Assembly: GCA_015231395.1 (NCBI GenBank)
Contig: JADGBP010000100.1
Coordinates: forward strand, 1 to 7,426
Length of the DNA stretch: 7,426 nucleotides
Reading direction: 5' to 3'
Source: Desulfamplus sp.
GTDB lineage: Bacteria > Desulfobacterota > Desulfobacteria > Desulfobacterales > Desulfobacteraceae
The position numbers were made by a program, and so were the translations under genes. Below the pieces are notes generated by a model. That model saw only the letters and a list, made by a program, of their open reading frames with translations, had not been told where the DNA came from and did not search any database. How positions within the stretch are numbered: position 1 is the first letter of the stretch; every line of letters starts with the position of its first letter. Shown here one piece after another: positions 1 to 5,833 of the stretch.

Positions 1-1
1 T

Positions 2-97
2 ATCAGCGGCTTGAAAGGACGATTTTTTAAAGGTGTTATGAAAACAAAAACATCTTTAATTGGTATTCTGGATATTGAAGAGGTATTAAAGGACTGA
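2..97 (+). CDS. CheW-like protein, C-terminal end only (5' part lies outside the window)
   Basis: An open frame enters from the left edge and stops at TGA 95-97. It reads ISGLKGRFFKGVMKTKTSLI followed by GILDIEEVLKD. The pattern 'F-K-G-V, short loop, hydrophobic-I-L-D-I-E-x-x-L' is the usual ending of CheW domains, which link chemoreceptors to the CheA kinase in the cytoplasm. Only about 31 residues are visible, so the rest of the protein, any second domain and its operon cannot be judged. The stop falls where homology in the opposing hisC gene ends, and the two frames overlap antisense by 62 bp. The assignment comes from a short motif read by eye; a chance open frame is possible but less likely given the motif fit. 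Confidence 0.58.
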   Translation: MSGLKGRFFKGVMKTKTSLIGILDIEEVLKD

Positions 98-1013
98 AAA
101 AGCAGGGGAACGTCTCTTCAAAATAAATACCCATCTCAGACAGATCCTTGGCAAGTTCATCAATACCCTGATGCATTGTTCTTAAGCCGGATTCGAGAAA
201 TTCGTGGTCATCAAGGGCAGCAGTAGCAGCCACCTGAGCAAGAGAATTGACGTTAAATGGCTGCCTTATCCTGTGCAGTATTGATGCAATTTGAGCATCC
301 ATTACACCATATCCCACCCTGAATCCAGCAAGTCCATATGCTTTGGAAAAAGTGCGAAGAGATATTATTCGTGAATCAGACAAAGGGTTTTTCAGACTGT
401 TAAATATATCCGGCTCTCTTGCAAATTCTATATACGCCTCATCTACTATTACCATCACATCTGCAGGAATTTGTAACATGAACACATTAAATTCTTCTGT
501 TGTAAAATAGCTTCCTGTAGGATTGTTGGGGTTAGTTAGAAAAATCATGGCGGTTTTTTCTGTGACTGCCTGTGCCAGAGCATCAAGATCAATGGAAAGT
601 CCTTTCAAGGGTATCATGACAGGAACTCCACCCGATGTTTTGACTGAAATTTCGTACATCAGAAATGAGGGTAGAGGCATTAATGCCTCTCTGCCAGAGC
701 CAAGAAAGGCATGGGCAAGCAGTGCGATTATGTCATCAGAACCATTGCCCACAATCACATTTTCATGCCCAACCTTAAAACGATCTGCCAGCTTGTCTGT
801 CAATCTGAAGACACTGCCGTCAGGATACCTGTTCATGGTGGCAAGATGGTCAGCCATTGCTTTGACAGCCAATGGAGAAGGTCCTACAGGATTTTCATTG
901 GAAGCCAATTTTACAATATTTTTAATGCCATACTCCCGTTCAAGTGCATCAATTGGCTTGCCGGGTTCATATGGTTTTATTGACATGATATAATCAGGAA
1001 CATTGAGTTTCAT
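36..1013 (-). CDS. hisC: Histidinol-phosphate aminotransferase, C-terminally truncated, probably non-functional
   Basis: HisC is a PLP-dependent fold-type I aminotransferase that converts imidazole-acetol phosphate to histidinol phosphate in histidine synthesis. Visible in the 325-residue product are SNENP (38-42), YPDGS (63-67), TNPNNPTG (160-167), DEAY (191-194) and SKAYG with the PLP lysine at K224. The start is ATG 1013, which has GGAG six bases upstream and begins MKLNVPDYI as HisC proteins do; a TTG at 1082 in the same frame has no good ribosome site. HisC proteins are usually about 350-370 residues. Here similarity fades after EMGIYFEE (about residue 301), and the last 20 or so residues match nothing expected. 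The 'GVIVR' segment and the C-terminal arginine that binds substrate carboxylate are absent. No other frame restores them, since the DNA there encodes the CheW-like end on the other strand. Upstream promoter and ribosome site look intact. Confidence 0.86.
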   Translation of the reverse strand: MKLNVPDYIMSIKPYEPGKPIDALEREYGIKNIVKLASNENPVGPSPLAVKAMADHLATMNRYPDGSVFRLTDKLADRFKVGHENVIVGNGSDDIIALLAHAFLGSGREALMPLPSFLMYEISVKTSGGVPVMIPLKGLSIDLDALAQAVTEKTAMIFLTNPNNPTGSYFTTEEFNVFMLQIPADVMVIVDEAYIEFAREPDIFNSLKNPLSDSRIISLRTFSKAYGLAGFRVGYGVMDAQIASILHRIRQPFNVNSLAQVAATAALDDHEFLESGLRTMHQGIDELAKDLSEMGIYFEETFPCFFSPLIPLQYPEYQLKMFLFS

Positions 1014-1108
1014 AAAAAGCTCCAAAAACAGTCGGGGTTTCACGTTGTCATTTTCATTATTCGGGGTGGATGAATCAAACAATGCCCGTTTAATGTGAAA
1101 AACAAAAT

Positions 1109-1137
1109 AATTTATGGTGATTTTAATTCTTTGTCAA
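1109..1137 (-). promoter_or_regulatory. Sigma70-type promoter for hisC
   Basis: On the minus strand a perfect -35 TTGACA (1132-1137) is followed by a 17-base spacer and a -10 of TAAATT (1109-1114, four of six matches). Transcription would begin near 1102, giving a leader of roughly 90 bases before the ATG at 1013. No attenuator with a histidine-rich leader peptide was seen. Its intact state suggests that the damage to the far end of hisC is recent or tolerated. Confidence 0.6.
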
Positions 1138-1210
1138 CTTTTTTGATTGAATATCTGTTAAAACACTTTAAATCAAAGCAGTTAAATCATTAAAGACATA
1201 CATTAAAATT

Positions 1211-1268
1211 ATAAACGCTCATGACTGGATTCCAGCCCCCCGATCATGAAAAGCAAATGTGTTTTCAT
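1211..1268 (-). repeat. Dispersed ~60 bp repeat, single inverted copy
   Basis: Read on the minus strand, this segment has the order GAAAACACATTT, TTTTCATGATCGGGGGG, a GGAATCC core, then TCATGAGCGTTTA. The same blocks in the same order occur on the plus strand at 5580-5641 and, more diverged, at 5658-5721 and 5722-5777. The copies here and at 5580 agree at roughly three quarters of positions by eye. TCATGA at both ends can pair with itself, and CTGGAATCCAG forms a short inner hairpin. It ends just before the namZ ribosome site, so it is transcribed with, or lies beside, the namZ leader. Confidence 0.65.
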
Positions 1269-1321
1269 GGCAAAACGGAACATTTTATTTATTTGAATAT
1301 TTTTCTATTCAGGACACAAAT

Positions 1322-2749
1322 ATGCTTAATAACTCAAACCTTGAGGTCATAACCGGCCTTGAAAACTTATGCCGAAACCCCAGAGAGAAGGTGAAAAAAA
1401 AACGGTTGGGACTTCTTGCAAATCCTGCCTCAGTTGATAAAAATTTCAGGCATGCTTCAAATCTCATAAATCAAATATATCCTGGGCAGCTCAAAGCTCT
1501 TTTTTCGCCTCAACATGGTTTTCATGCAGAAAAACAGGACAACATGATAGAGTCAGATCATGAATTGGATCCTGTCCTTAAAATTCCAATATTCAGCCTT
1601 TACAGCAATACACGAATTCCTACAAAGGAGATGTTTGATTTAATTGACACTCTTATTGTTGATATTCAGGATGTGGGCACACGGGTATATACATTTATTT
1701 ATACCATATCCTACTGTCTTGAAGCTGCGGCAGAGTATGGCAAGGAGGTAGTTATTCTTGACCGTCCCAATCCGTTAGGAGGAATGGCTGTGGAAGGCAA
1801 TCTGTTGAAAAAAGAGTATGCATCCTTTGTGGGAAGATTTCCCATACCCATGAGACATGGGCTTACGGTTGGAGAAATTGCAAGCCTTTTTAATTCTAAA
1901 TTTATTACAGGATCGAATTGTTTGGCAACAGCGGAGCATATTACAAAAATAAATAATTTAACGGATGCCGATTGTTTTACAAAAACAAATTGTTCGACTG
2001 ATACTGATTGTTTTGTAAAAACAGATTGTTCGACTGATACTGATTGTTTTGTAAAAACAGATTGTTCGATAGATACCGATTTTTTTAAAAAAATGGATTG
2101 TTTGACAGGCAAGGGTTGTGATTTAACGGTCATTCCCATGAAGGGCTGGAATAGAAATATGCTTTTTTCAGATACCAATCTGCCATGGATCCCACCGTCA
2201 CCGAACCTTCCCAATCCATATTCTGCTTTAGTATATCCGGGGCAGGTTATCTGGGAAGGAACTAATGTTTCTGAAGGAAGAGGCACTACACAGCCCTTTG
2301 AGATATTTGGTGCCCCTTTTATAAATACGGATAAAATTCTTTGTGCAATTTCTAATCAAAAGACAGAACAGTATTGTTCGTCAGATAGAGTCCATATTCA
2401 AGGTGCTGTGTTAAGAACTATTGCATTTCAGCCCACGTCCGGGAAATGGCAGGGTGAGGTATGCCGAGGATTTCAGATTCATGTGGTTTCTCCTGAGCTG
2501 TTTAAACCATATAAAACCTCGTTGCTGCTGCTTCAACAGATTATCAAGCACCATTCCGATCAGTTTAGGTGGAAAGAACCTCCCTATGAATATGAATATG
2601 TCAAACTTCCGATTGATCTTATACTGGGAGATAAAGCATTACGGGAATCTATTCAAAATCTTGAAAACCTTGATACCATTGAAGCTTCCTGGCAGAAAGA
2701 ACTTGATGAATTTAAAAAGATCAGCAGGGAATTTTATCTTTATGCCTGA
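1322..2749 (+). CDS. namZ: Exo-beta-N-acetylmuramidase NamZ (DUF1343) with a repeat insertion
   Basis: NamZ-family (DUF1343, YbbC-like) enzymes remove terminal N-acetylmuramic acid from peptidoglycan fragments during cell-wall turnover. In the 475-residue product the family motifs appear in order: QHGF (64-67), DIQDVGTR (114-121), DRPNPLGG (147-154), MRHGLTVGE (177-185), IPMKGW (271-276) and EGTNVSEGRGTTQPFE (312-327). The start is ATG 1322, with AGGA at 1311-1314 seven bases upstream; an in-frame GTG at 1259 would read through the dispersed repeat and was not chosen. No signal peptide is seen from either start, so a cytoplasmic recycling role is possible. The odd feature is about 67 extra residues (198-264) between the FNSKFITG helix and CDLTVIPMKGW, where relatives have only a few residues. 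This holds cysteine-rich 12-residue repeats. rnhA follows with an 8 bp overlap. Confidence 0.88.
   Translation: MLNNSNLEVITGLENLCRNPREKVKKKRLGLLANPASVDKNFRHASNLINQIYPGQLKALFSPQHGFHAEKQDNMIESDHELDPVLKIPIFSLYSNTRIPTKEMFDLIDTLIVDIQDVGTRVYTFIYTISYCLEAAAEYGKEVVILDRPNPLGGMAVEGNLLKKEYASFVGRFPIPMRHGLTVGEIASLFNSKFITGSNCLATAEHITKINNLTDADCFTKTNCSTDTDCFVKTDCSTDTDCFVKTDCSIDTDFFKKMDCLTGKGCDLTVIPMKGWNRNMLFSDTNLPWIPPSPNLPNPYSALVYPGQVIWEGTNVSEGRGTTQPFEIFGAPFINTDKILCAISNQKTEQYCSSDRVHIQGAVLRTIAFQPTSGKWQGEVCRGFQIHVVSPELFKPYKTSLLLLQQIIKHHSDQFRWKEPPYEYEYVKLPIDLILGDKALRESIQNLENLDTIEASWQKELDEFKKISREFYLYA
1958..2101 (+). repeat. In-frame 36 bp tandem repeat, four copies, inside namZ
   Basis: Four 36 bp units encode LTDADCFTKTNC, STDTDCFVKTDC, STDTDCFVKTDC and SIDTDFFKKMDC. 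Units two (1994-2029) and three (2030-2065) are identical in DNA, which points to recent duplication; the outer units have drifted. Each unit gives two cysteines and several aspartates and threonines. The unit length is a multiple of three, so copy number can change without breaking namZ. The array also stays open on the opposite strand, which explains a long antisense frame there. Confidence 0.9.
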
Positions 2750-3380
2750 AAAAAATACCATAGCCATAACAAACAATCTGCTTGAAAATAACGCCATAGC
2801 TACACCAAGCAATCTGCTTGAAAAGAACTCTATCGCAACAACAAGCAATCTGCTTGAAAATAACGCCATAGCTACACCAAGCAACCTGCTTGAAAAGAAC
2901 TCTATCGCAACAACAAACAACCTGCCTGAAAAGAACTCGATAGCCCCCCCAGCAAGCAATATTAAGGGGAAAAACAATATTTCCGAAAATACTATAATCA
3001 TATATACAGACGGAGCATCATCTGGGAATCCAGGACCCGGAGGAATTGGGGTGTATCTTAAATTCAGGGAGCATGAAAAAGAGATATCTGAATCCATTGG
3101 TCATACCACCAATAACATTGCAGAGTTGACGGCAATTCAAAGGGCTCTTCTTGAACTTAAAAGGCATGATTTACCGGTTAGGCTCTACACAGACAGCAGT
3201 TACGCTCTTGGGATACTGACAAAAGGATGGAAAGCTTCTAAAAATCAGGAGCTTGTTGCAGATATCAGAAAGCTGATCGGAAAATTCAAGGATATCAGAT
3301 TTATCAAAACAAAAGGTCATGCTGGAATTGAAGGCAATGAAAGAGCAGATACCCTTGCCACTCGTGCCATAAAAAAATAA
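2742..3380 (+). CDS. rnhA: Ribonuclease HI with a repetitive N-terminal leader
   Basis: RNase HI cuts the RNA strand of RNA-DNA hybrids, such as R-loops and primers, in the cytoplasm. The 212-residue product has a normal catalytic domain from about residue 84: YTDGASSGNPGPGG, NIAELTA, YTDSSYA and KGHAGIEGNERAD. The four metal-binding acids are D90, E128, D151 and D203, with the loop histidine at H193, so the enzyme should be active. Before this lie about 80 residues of low-complexity sequence built from a 12-residue repeat (NLLENNAIATPS / NLLEKNSIATTS). The start is ATG 2742, which overlaps the namZ stop by 8 bp, implying translational coupling; AGGGA at 2726-2730 lies 11 bases upstream. Another possible start is inside the repeat or just before the catalytic domain, but no methionine occurs there. 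A much earlier in-frame ATG at 2421 lies inside namZ and is not credible. Confidence 0.9.
   Translation: MPEKNTIAITNNLLENNAIATPSNLLEKNSIATTSNLLENNAIATPSNLLEKNSIATTNNLPEKNSIAPPASNIKGKNNISENTIIIYTDGASSGNPGPGGIGVYLKFREHEKEISESIGHTTNNIAELTAIQRALLELKRHDLPVRLYTDSSYALGILTKGWKASKNQELVADIRKLIGKFKDIRFIKTKGHAGIEGNERADTLATRAIKK
2774..2953 (+). repeat. In-frame 36/72 bp nested tandem repeat in the rnhA leader
   Basis: Five 36 bp units start at 2774, 2810, 2846, 2882 and 2918. The first four form two 72 bp blocks (2774-2845 and 2846-2917) that differ at only two bases, while the two 36 bp halves of a block differ more. This implies an older 36 bp duplication and a recent 72 bp one. Units alternate between LLENNAIATPS and LLEKNSIATTS types. 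The fifth unit is diverged and ends in a run of C. The predicted peptide is polar and alanine/asparagine/threonine rich, suggesting a flexible linker. Confidence 0.92.
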
Positions 3381-3416
3381 GAATTGACAATTACGAACTG
3401 ACAACAAGAACTGAAT
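3381..3416 (+). repeat. Short degenerate repeat GAAYTGAMW, three copies
   Basis: Directly after the rnhA stop the sequence runs gaattgaca (3381-3389), gaactgaca (3395-3403) and gaactgaat (3408-3416), spaced about 13-14 bases apart. It fills most of the 46 bp gap before the radical SAM gene. No stem-loop terminator was seen, so read-through from rnhA is likely. Confidence 0.5.
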
Positions 3417-3426
3417 TTATCGAAAT

Positions 3427-4833
3427 ATGAAACACTCTAAAAATATTAATAAAAAAAAAATTAACAAAAGCAATATCAATGGAAGAAATATCAACGAAAA
3501 AAAACAGCCTGCAAAAAAGCTGAGGGGAAAAACAGACACAACCGATTATTTGCCTTTAAACGCTGTGGTGGCAAATAAAAACGGTGATATCTTTGAACTT
3601 GAGGATTATGGTGCTGCTGCAATGAGCGGCAATGAGCTTGTTCTTATGACGAGAGCTCAAGCTATTGATATGCCTCATGGCAGTGAACTTATGATGCTTC
3701 CAAGCACCAAACCTTTAGTATTCAGCTTTGATAAAGGCAAATTTGAAGTTCTCCATGAAAATCCATATCAGCCCGGGGAGGAGATATTTCCAGTGGCAGT
3801 ATTTAACTCCCCTGGATATGTGAACCGATATTTCTGTGCTTATGAACATTGTGAATCTGACTATATTCTCCCGTTATTTTCATATGGAGCATGTGGATGG
3901 GGGGATGGGGAATTCATGTCTGCGGCGTTATGTGTTGATACTGAACCGCGTCAGGATTTAAGGCTTATGCCTCATGAAGGAATTGTTTCAGGTGTTGAAG
4001 CCATGAGGCTCAAATATTCTGAAAATCGGCTTATGCGTCATTTAGAAAAATGTGCTCTTTCTTATGGCTGTCCTGCTGCGAAGAATTTTTTTTTAGGAAG
4101 ATATGAAGCCCCAATACCTACATCAAAGATCTGTAATGCCAACTGTCTTGGCTGTATATCGCTTCAGATTGAGAACAATCTCATGGCGTGTCAGGATAGA
4201 ATTTCATTTGTTCCAGAACCGTTGGAGATTGCACAAGTGGCTCTTGAACATCTGCCCAAAGTTAAAAACAGCGTTGCAAGCTTTGGGCAAGGTTGCGAAG
4301 GAGACCCATTAACCGCGTTTCATGTGATTGAACCAGCTTTAAGAATCATAAGAGAAAAGACAGATATTGGCACCATTAACATGAATACAAATGCAGGTAT
4401 GTCTGATAAGTTGTCACGACTTTTTGACGCTGGGCTTGATTCTGTCAGGGTCAGCATGAACTCTGTCAGGGAGAATTGCTATACTGCTTACTTCAGACCT
4501 CGAAGCTACACATACAATGATGTTCTCAAAAGCATTGAAATTGCAGGTAACAAAGGCAAGTTTATCTCTATTAACTATCTGAACTGCCCGGGCTTTACCG
4601 ATTCAAAGCAAGAGTTTACAGCACTTAAATCATTTTTGAGACATTATCCCGTGAACATGATTCAGTGGAGAAACATGAACTATGATCCTCTGAAATACCT
4701 TGACACCATGGAGCAGGTCTGTGGAAAAAGTTTAGCCCTTGGTATGGATCAAATCATCATAGAGCTTAAAAAAGAGTTTCCAAAGTTGATACATGGTTAC
4801 TTTAATCCACCAAAGGAATTTTTCTATTGCTGA
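3427..4833 (+). CDS. Radical SAM protein of unknown function
   Basis: The 468-residue product carries the radical SAM signature CNANCLGC, with cysteines C236, C240 and C243 that would hold a 4Fe-4S cluster for S-adenosylmethionine cleavage. SFGQGCEGDPL (285-295) resembles the glycine-rich SAM-binding strand, and INMNTNAG (317-324) and DSVRVSMNS (338-346) fit the following barrel strands. A domain of some 230 residues precedes the barrel and contains further cysteines (C137, C142, C156, C169, C209, C215), which might bind metal; this is inference. There is no obvious SPASM-type cysteine cluster at the C terminus. The first 26 residues are asparagine- and lysine-rich degenerate repeats. The start at ATG 3427 has only a poor ribosome site, so coupling to rnhA 46 bp upstream is plausible. 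Substrate and pathway are not recognisable from the neighbours. Confidence 0.82.
   Translation: MKHSKNINKKKINKSNINGRNINEKKQPAKKLRGKTDTTDYLPLNAVVANKNGDIFELEDYGAAAMSGNELVLMTRAQAIDMPHGSELMMLPSTKPLVFSFDKGKFEVLHENPYQPGEEIFPVAVFNSPGYVNRYFCAYEHCESDYILPLFSYGACGWGDGEFMSAALCVDTEPRQDLRLMPHEGIVSGVEAMRLKYSENRLMRHLEKCALSYGCPAAKNFFLGRYEAPIPTSKICNANCLGCISLQIENNLMACQDRISFVPEPLEIAQVALEHLPKVKNSVASFGQGCEGDPLTAFHVIEPALRIIREKTDIGTINMNTNAGMSDKLSRLFDAGLDSVRVSMNSVRENCYTAYFRPRSYTYNDVLKSIEIAGNKGKFISINYLNCPGFTDSKQEFTALKSFLRHYPVNMIQWRNMNYDPLKYLDTMEQVCGKSLALGMDQIIIELKKEFPKLIHGYFNPPKEFFYC
3442..3501 (+). repeat. Degenerate 15 bp in-frame repeat at the start of the radical SAM gene
   Basis: Residues 6-25 break into four 5-residue units: NINKK, KINKS, NINGR, NINEK. 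The codons vary, so the units are older or less exact than those in namZ and rnhA. The segment should be a disordered basic tail ahead of the folded protein. Simple A-rich low complexity is an alternative reading. Confidence 0.55.
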
Positions 4834-4864
4834 TGAGTGGGTATTTGCTTCCGCTATTACTCCG

Positions 4865-5269
4865 CTATAGCAGCGATGGATGAGTATTTGAACGAAAAGT
4901 TGCCAATTGTGTAAGAGATAATTTTTCATGTCTATAGTTGAAATACTTCCAGCCGAGTGCTCTTATCGCGGCAAAATATAAATATGCCCAAGCTCTATAC
5001 CGTTTGCGGTTTAAAATTCCACTTATCTTTTGACAATCATTGAGCATACTTCTGAGAAATTCTGCATCCGCAATCTTTCTGTCCTCTTCACAACCGCCTT
5101 GGGCATAACTTATATCGTGAACATTACATGAATATTTAAAAAAAATCGCGTGTTGAGGTTTGATCCATTCATTTTTCTCGCCGCATACATTGCTTATACA
5201 ACTAATTTGTCTTTGAGATAAATCTTCAAACCTAAGATCATTATTTTCAAACCTAAGTTTATTATTCAT
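4865..5269 (-). CDS. Small phospholipase A2-like protein
   Basis: The 134-residue product contains SCNVHDISYAQGG (47-59) followed by EEDRKIADAEFLRSML (61-76). This matches the PLA2-superfamily core: a catalytic His-Asp pair (H51-D52), a tyrosine three residues on, a GG turn and a following helix with an Asp (D68). Known PLA2 enzymes release fatty acids from the sn-2 position of phospholipids using calcium. No signal peptide or clear membrane segment is seen, and the disulfide set of secreted eukaryotic PLA2 is missing, so activity and location are uncertain. The start is ATG 5269, with GGAGG five bases upstream; a TTG at 5281 lies ahead of that site. The N terminus is a duplicated 7-residue unit. 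The gene converges on the radical SAM gene with a 31 bp gap in which only a weak CGCT/AGCG stem and no T-run terminator was found. A hairpin array lies directly upstream. Confidence 0.68.
   Translation of the reverse strand: MNNKLRFENNDLRFEDLSQRQISCISNVCGEKNEWIKPQHAIFFKYSCNVHDISYAQGGCEEDRKIADAEFLRSMLNDCQKISGILNRKRYRAWAYLYFAAIRALGWKYFNYRHEKLSLTQLATFRSNTHPSLL
5225..5266 (-). repeat. 21 bp in-frame direct repeat at the start of the PLA2-like gene
   Basis: Two adjacent 21 bp units (5246-5266 and 5225-5245) differ at two bases and encode NNKLRFE and NNDLRFE, residues 2-15 of the protein. The duplication begins right after the start codon. Loss or gain of a unit would keep the frame. Confidence 0.85.
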
Positions 5270-5284
5270 AAAAACCTCCAAGAA

Positions 5285-5437
5285 ATCCCCCTACCCTTCA
5301 TTATAGGTAGAGATTGTTGACACATTTTCTTGCTACCCCCCCTACCCTTCGTTATGAGTAGAGATTTTTGATGCATTATCTTACTAACAATCCTCCTACT
5401 CTTTATGAGTAGGAGTTCTTAATATATTTTCTTGCTA
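5285..5437. repeat. Three tandem ~51-54 bp repeats, each with a hairpin, upstream of the PLA2-like gene
   Basis: Each unit has a CTACCC/CTACTC arm, a short AT-rich loop, a GTAG arm, then GAGAT or similar, an AT-rich stretch and TTGCTA or TTACTA. Hairpins lie at 5291-5310, 5342-5361 and 5395-5413, so the period is 51 then about 54 bp. The third is perfect: CCTACTC-TTTAT-GAGTAGG. The first pairs CTACC with GGTAG, so one stem position is C-G in one copy and T-A in another, consistent with selection for pairing. On the minus strand the first copy contains a TATAAT (5301-5306) about 30 bases before the PLA2-like start, but no good -35. The role is unknown; a leader RNA or regulator site is inference. 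Confidence 0.75.
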
Positions 5438-5833
5438 AAATCGTGCCATACATTTCTAAAAGTCTTTACCTTACGGTCATATTTTTCCTGTCGTAATGTT
5501 CAAACAGCCCGAAATAATAGCACTAAAACCTATATTTATATTATCGTCCGGCATATCAAATATCTTGATAATTTTTACCATTAAAACGCATTTTGGTTTT
5601 CATGATCAGGGGTGACCAGATTCCGATCATGATCGTTTACCGTAAAAACACATTTTACCGTGAAAACACTTTATGATTTTTATTGTCGGGGGTGGCAAAA
5701 ACTCTGCTATGAGCGTTTACCTTGAAAATACTCTTGTTTTCATCCTCGGGAGGGCGGCATCTACTTGTGTTCTCAAGTCTGTTTTTTTTCAGGTTGCAGA
5801 CAATCCATTAATTGTGGTATTTGAGTTTTCATT
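5438..5833. other. Gene-free spacer filled mostly with repeats
   Basis: No coding frame with a credible start, ribosome site or recognisable protein was found in these ~400 bases on either strand. Most of it (about 5523-5777, perhaps from 5472) is successive copies of the dispersed ~60 bp repeat. After it, a weak promoter candidate for the next gene is TTGCAG (5794-5799), 17 bases, GTATTT (5817-5822). No terminator or RNA gene was recognised. Confidence 0.55.
5523..5777 (+). repeat. Tandem cluster of the dispersed ~60 bp repeat
   Basis: Units run about 5523-5579 (degenerate), 5580-5641 (best match to the copy at 1211-1268), 5658-5721 and 5722-5777, with a partial head 'gtaaaaacacattttacc' at 5642-5659. 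The shared order is AAAAC-x-CATTTT, TTTTCATGATC or similar, a G-rich block (GTCGGGGGTGGC, CTCGGGAGGGCGGC), a variable core, ATGAGCGTTTACC. Most units end in TTTACC. In the 5580 copy TCATGATC and GATCATGA form an 8 bp stem around the G-rich core. Tandem arrangement with strong drift suggests old duplication of a small non-coding element. A promoter or binding-site array is possible. Confidence 0.68.

Larger units (their letters stand above)
1014..1321. other. Divergent spacer between hisC and namZ
   Basis: This 308 bp AT-rich spacer separates two divergent genes. It holds the hisC promoter and 5' leader (1014-1137) and one inverted copy of the dispersed ~60 bp repeat (1211-1268). For namZ the best promoter found is weak: TTGATT (1143-1148), 18 bases, then TTTAAA (1167-1172); a TATAAA at 1210-1215 lacks a good -35. 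No RNA gene or operator was recognised. Confidence 0.5.

Noticed and set aside
36..130. Simple frameshift in hisC
   Set aside because: Neither other minus-strand frame gives the expected GVIVR or C-terminal arginine segments; loss of the sequence fits better.
1259..1321. GTG start for namZ at 1259
   Set aside because: It adds 21 residues, partly from the dispersed repeat, with no signal-peptide character; ATG 1322 has a proper ribosome site.
1711..2286. Antisense 191-residue frame opposite namZ
   Set aside because: It is open because the 36 bp repeat lacks stops in that frame; namZ motifs show the coding strand.
2421..2741. Extended RNase H start at 2421
   Set aside because: It lies wholly inside namZ in another frame; ATG 2742 has the usual overlap geometry.
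1958..2953. CRISPR-like 36 bp periodic repeats
   Set aside because: Units abut with no spacers and lie in frame inside namZ and rnhA.
2639..3097. Antisense 152-residue frame opposite rnhA
   Set aside because: A shadow of the repeat and of RNase H coding sequence, which has all catalytic residues.
4834..4864. Rho-independent terminator between the convergent genes
   Set aside because: Only a 4 bp CGCT/AGCG stem with no T run on either strand.
5285..5437. CRISPR array
   Set aside because: Only three units, diverged throughout with no constant-repeat/variable-spacer pattern, and no cas gene nearby.
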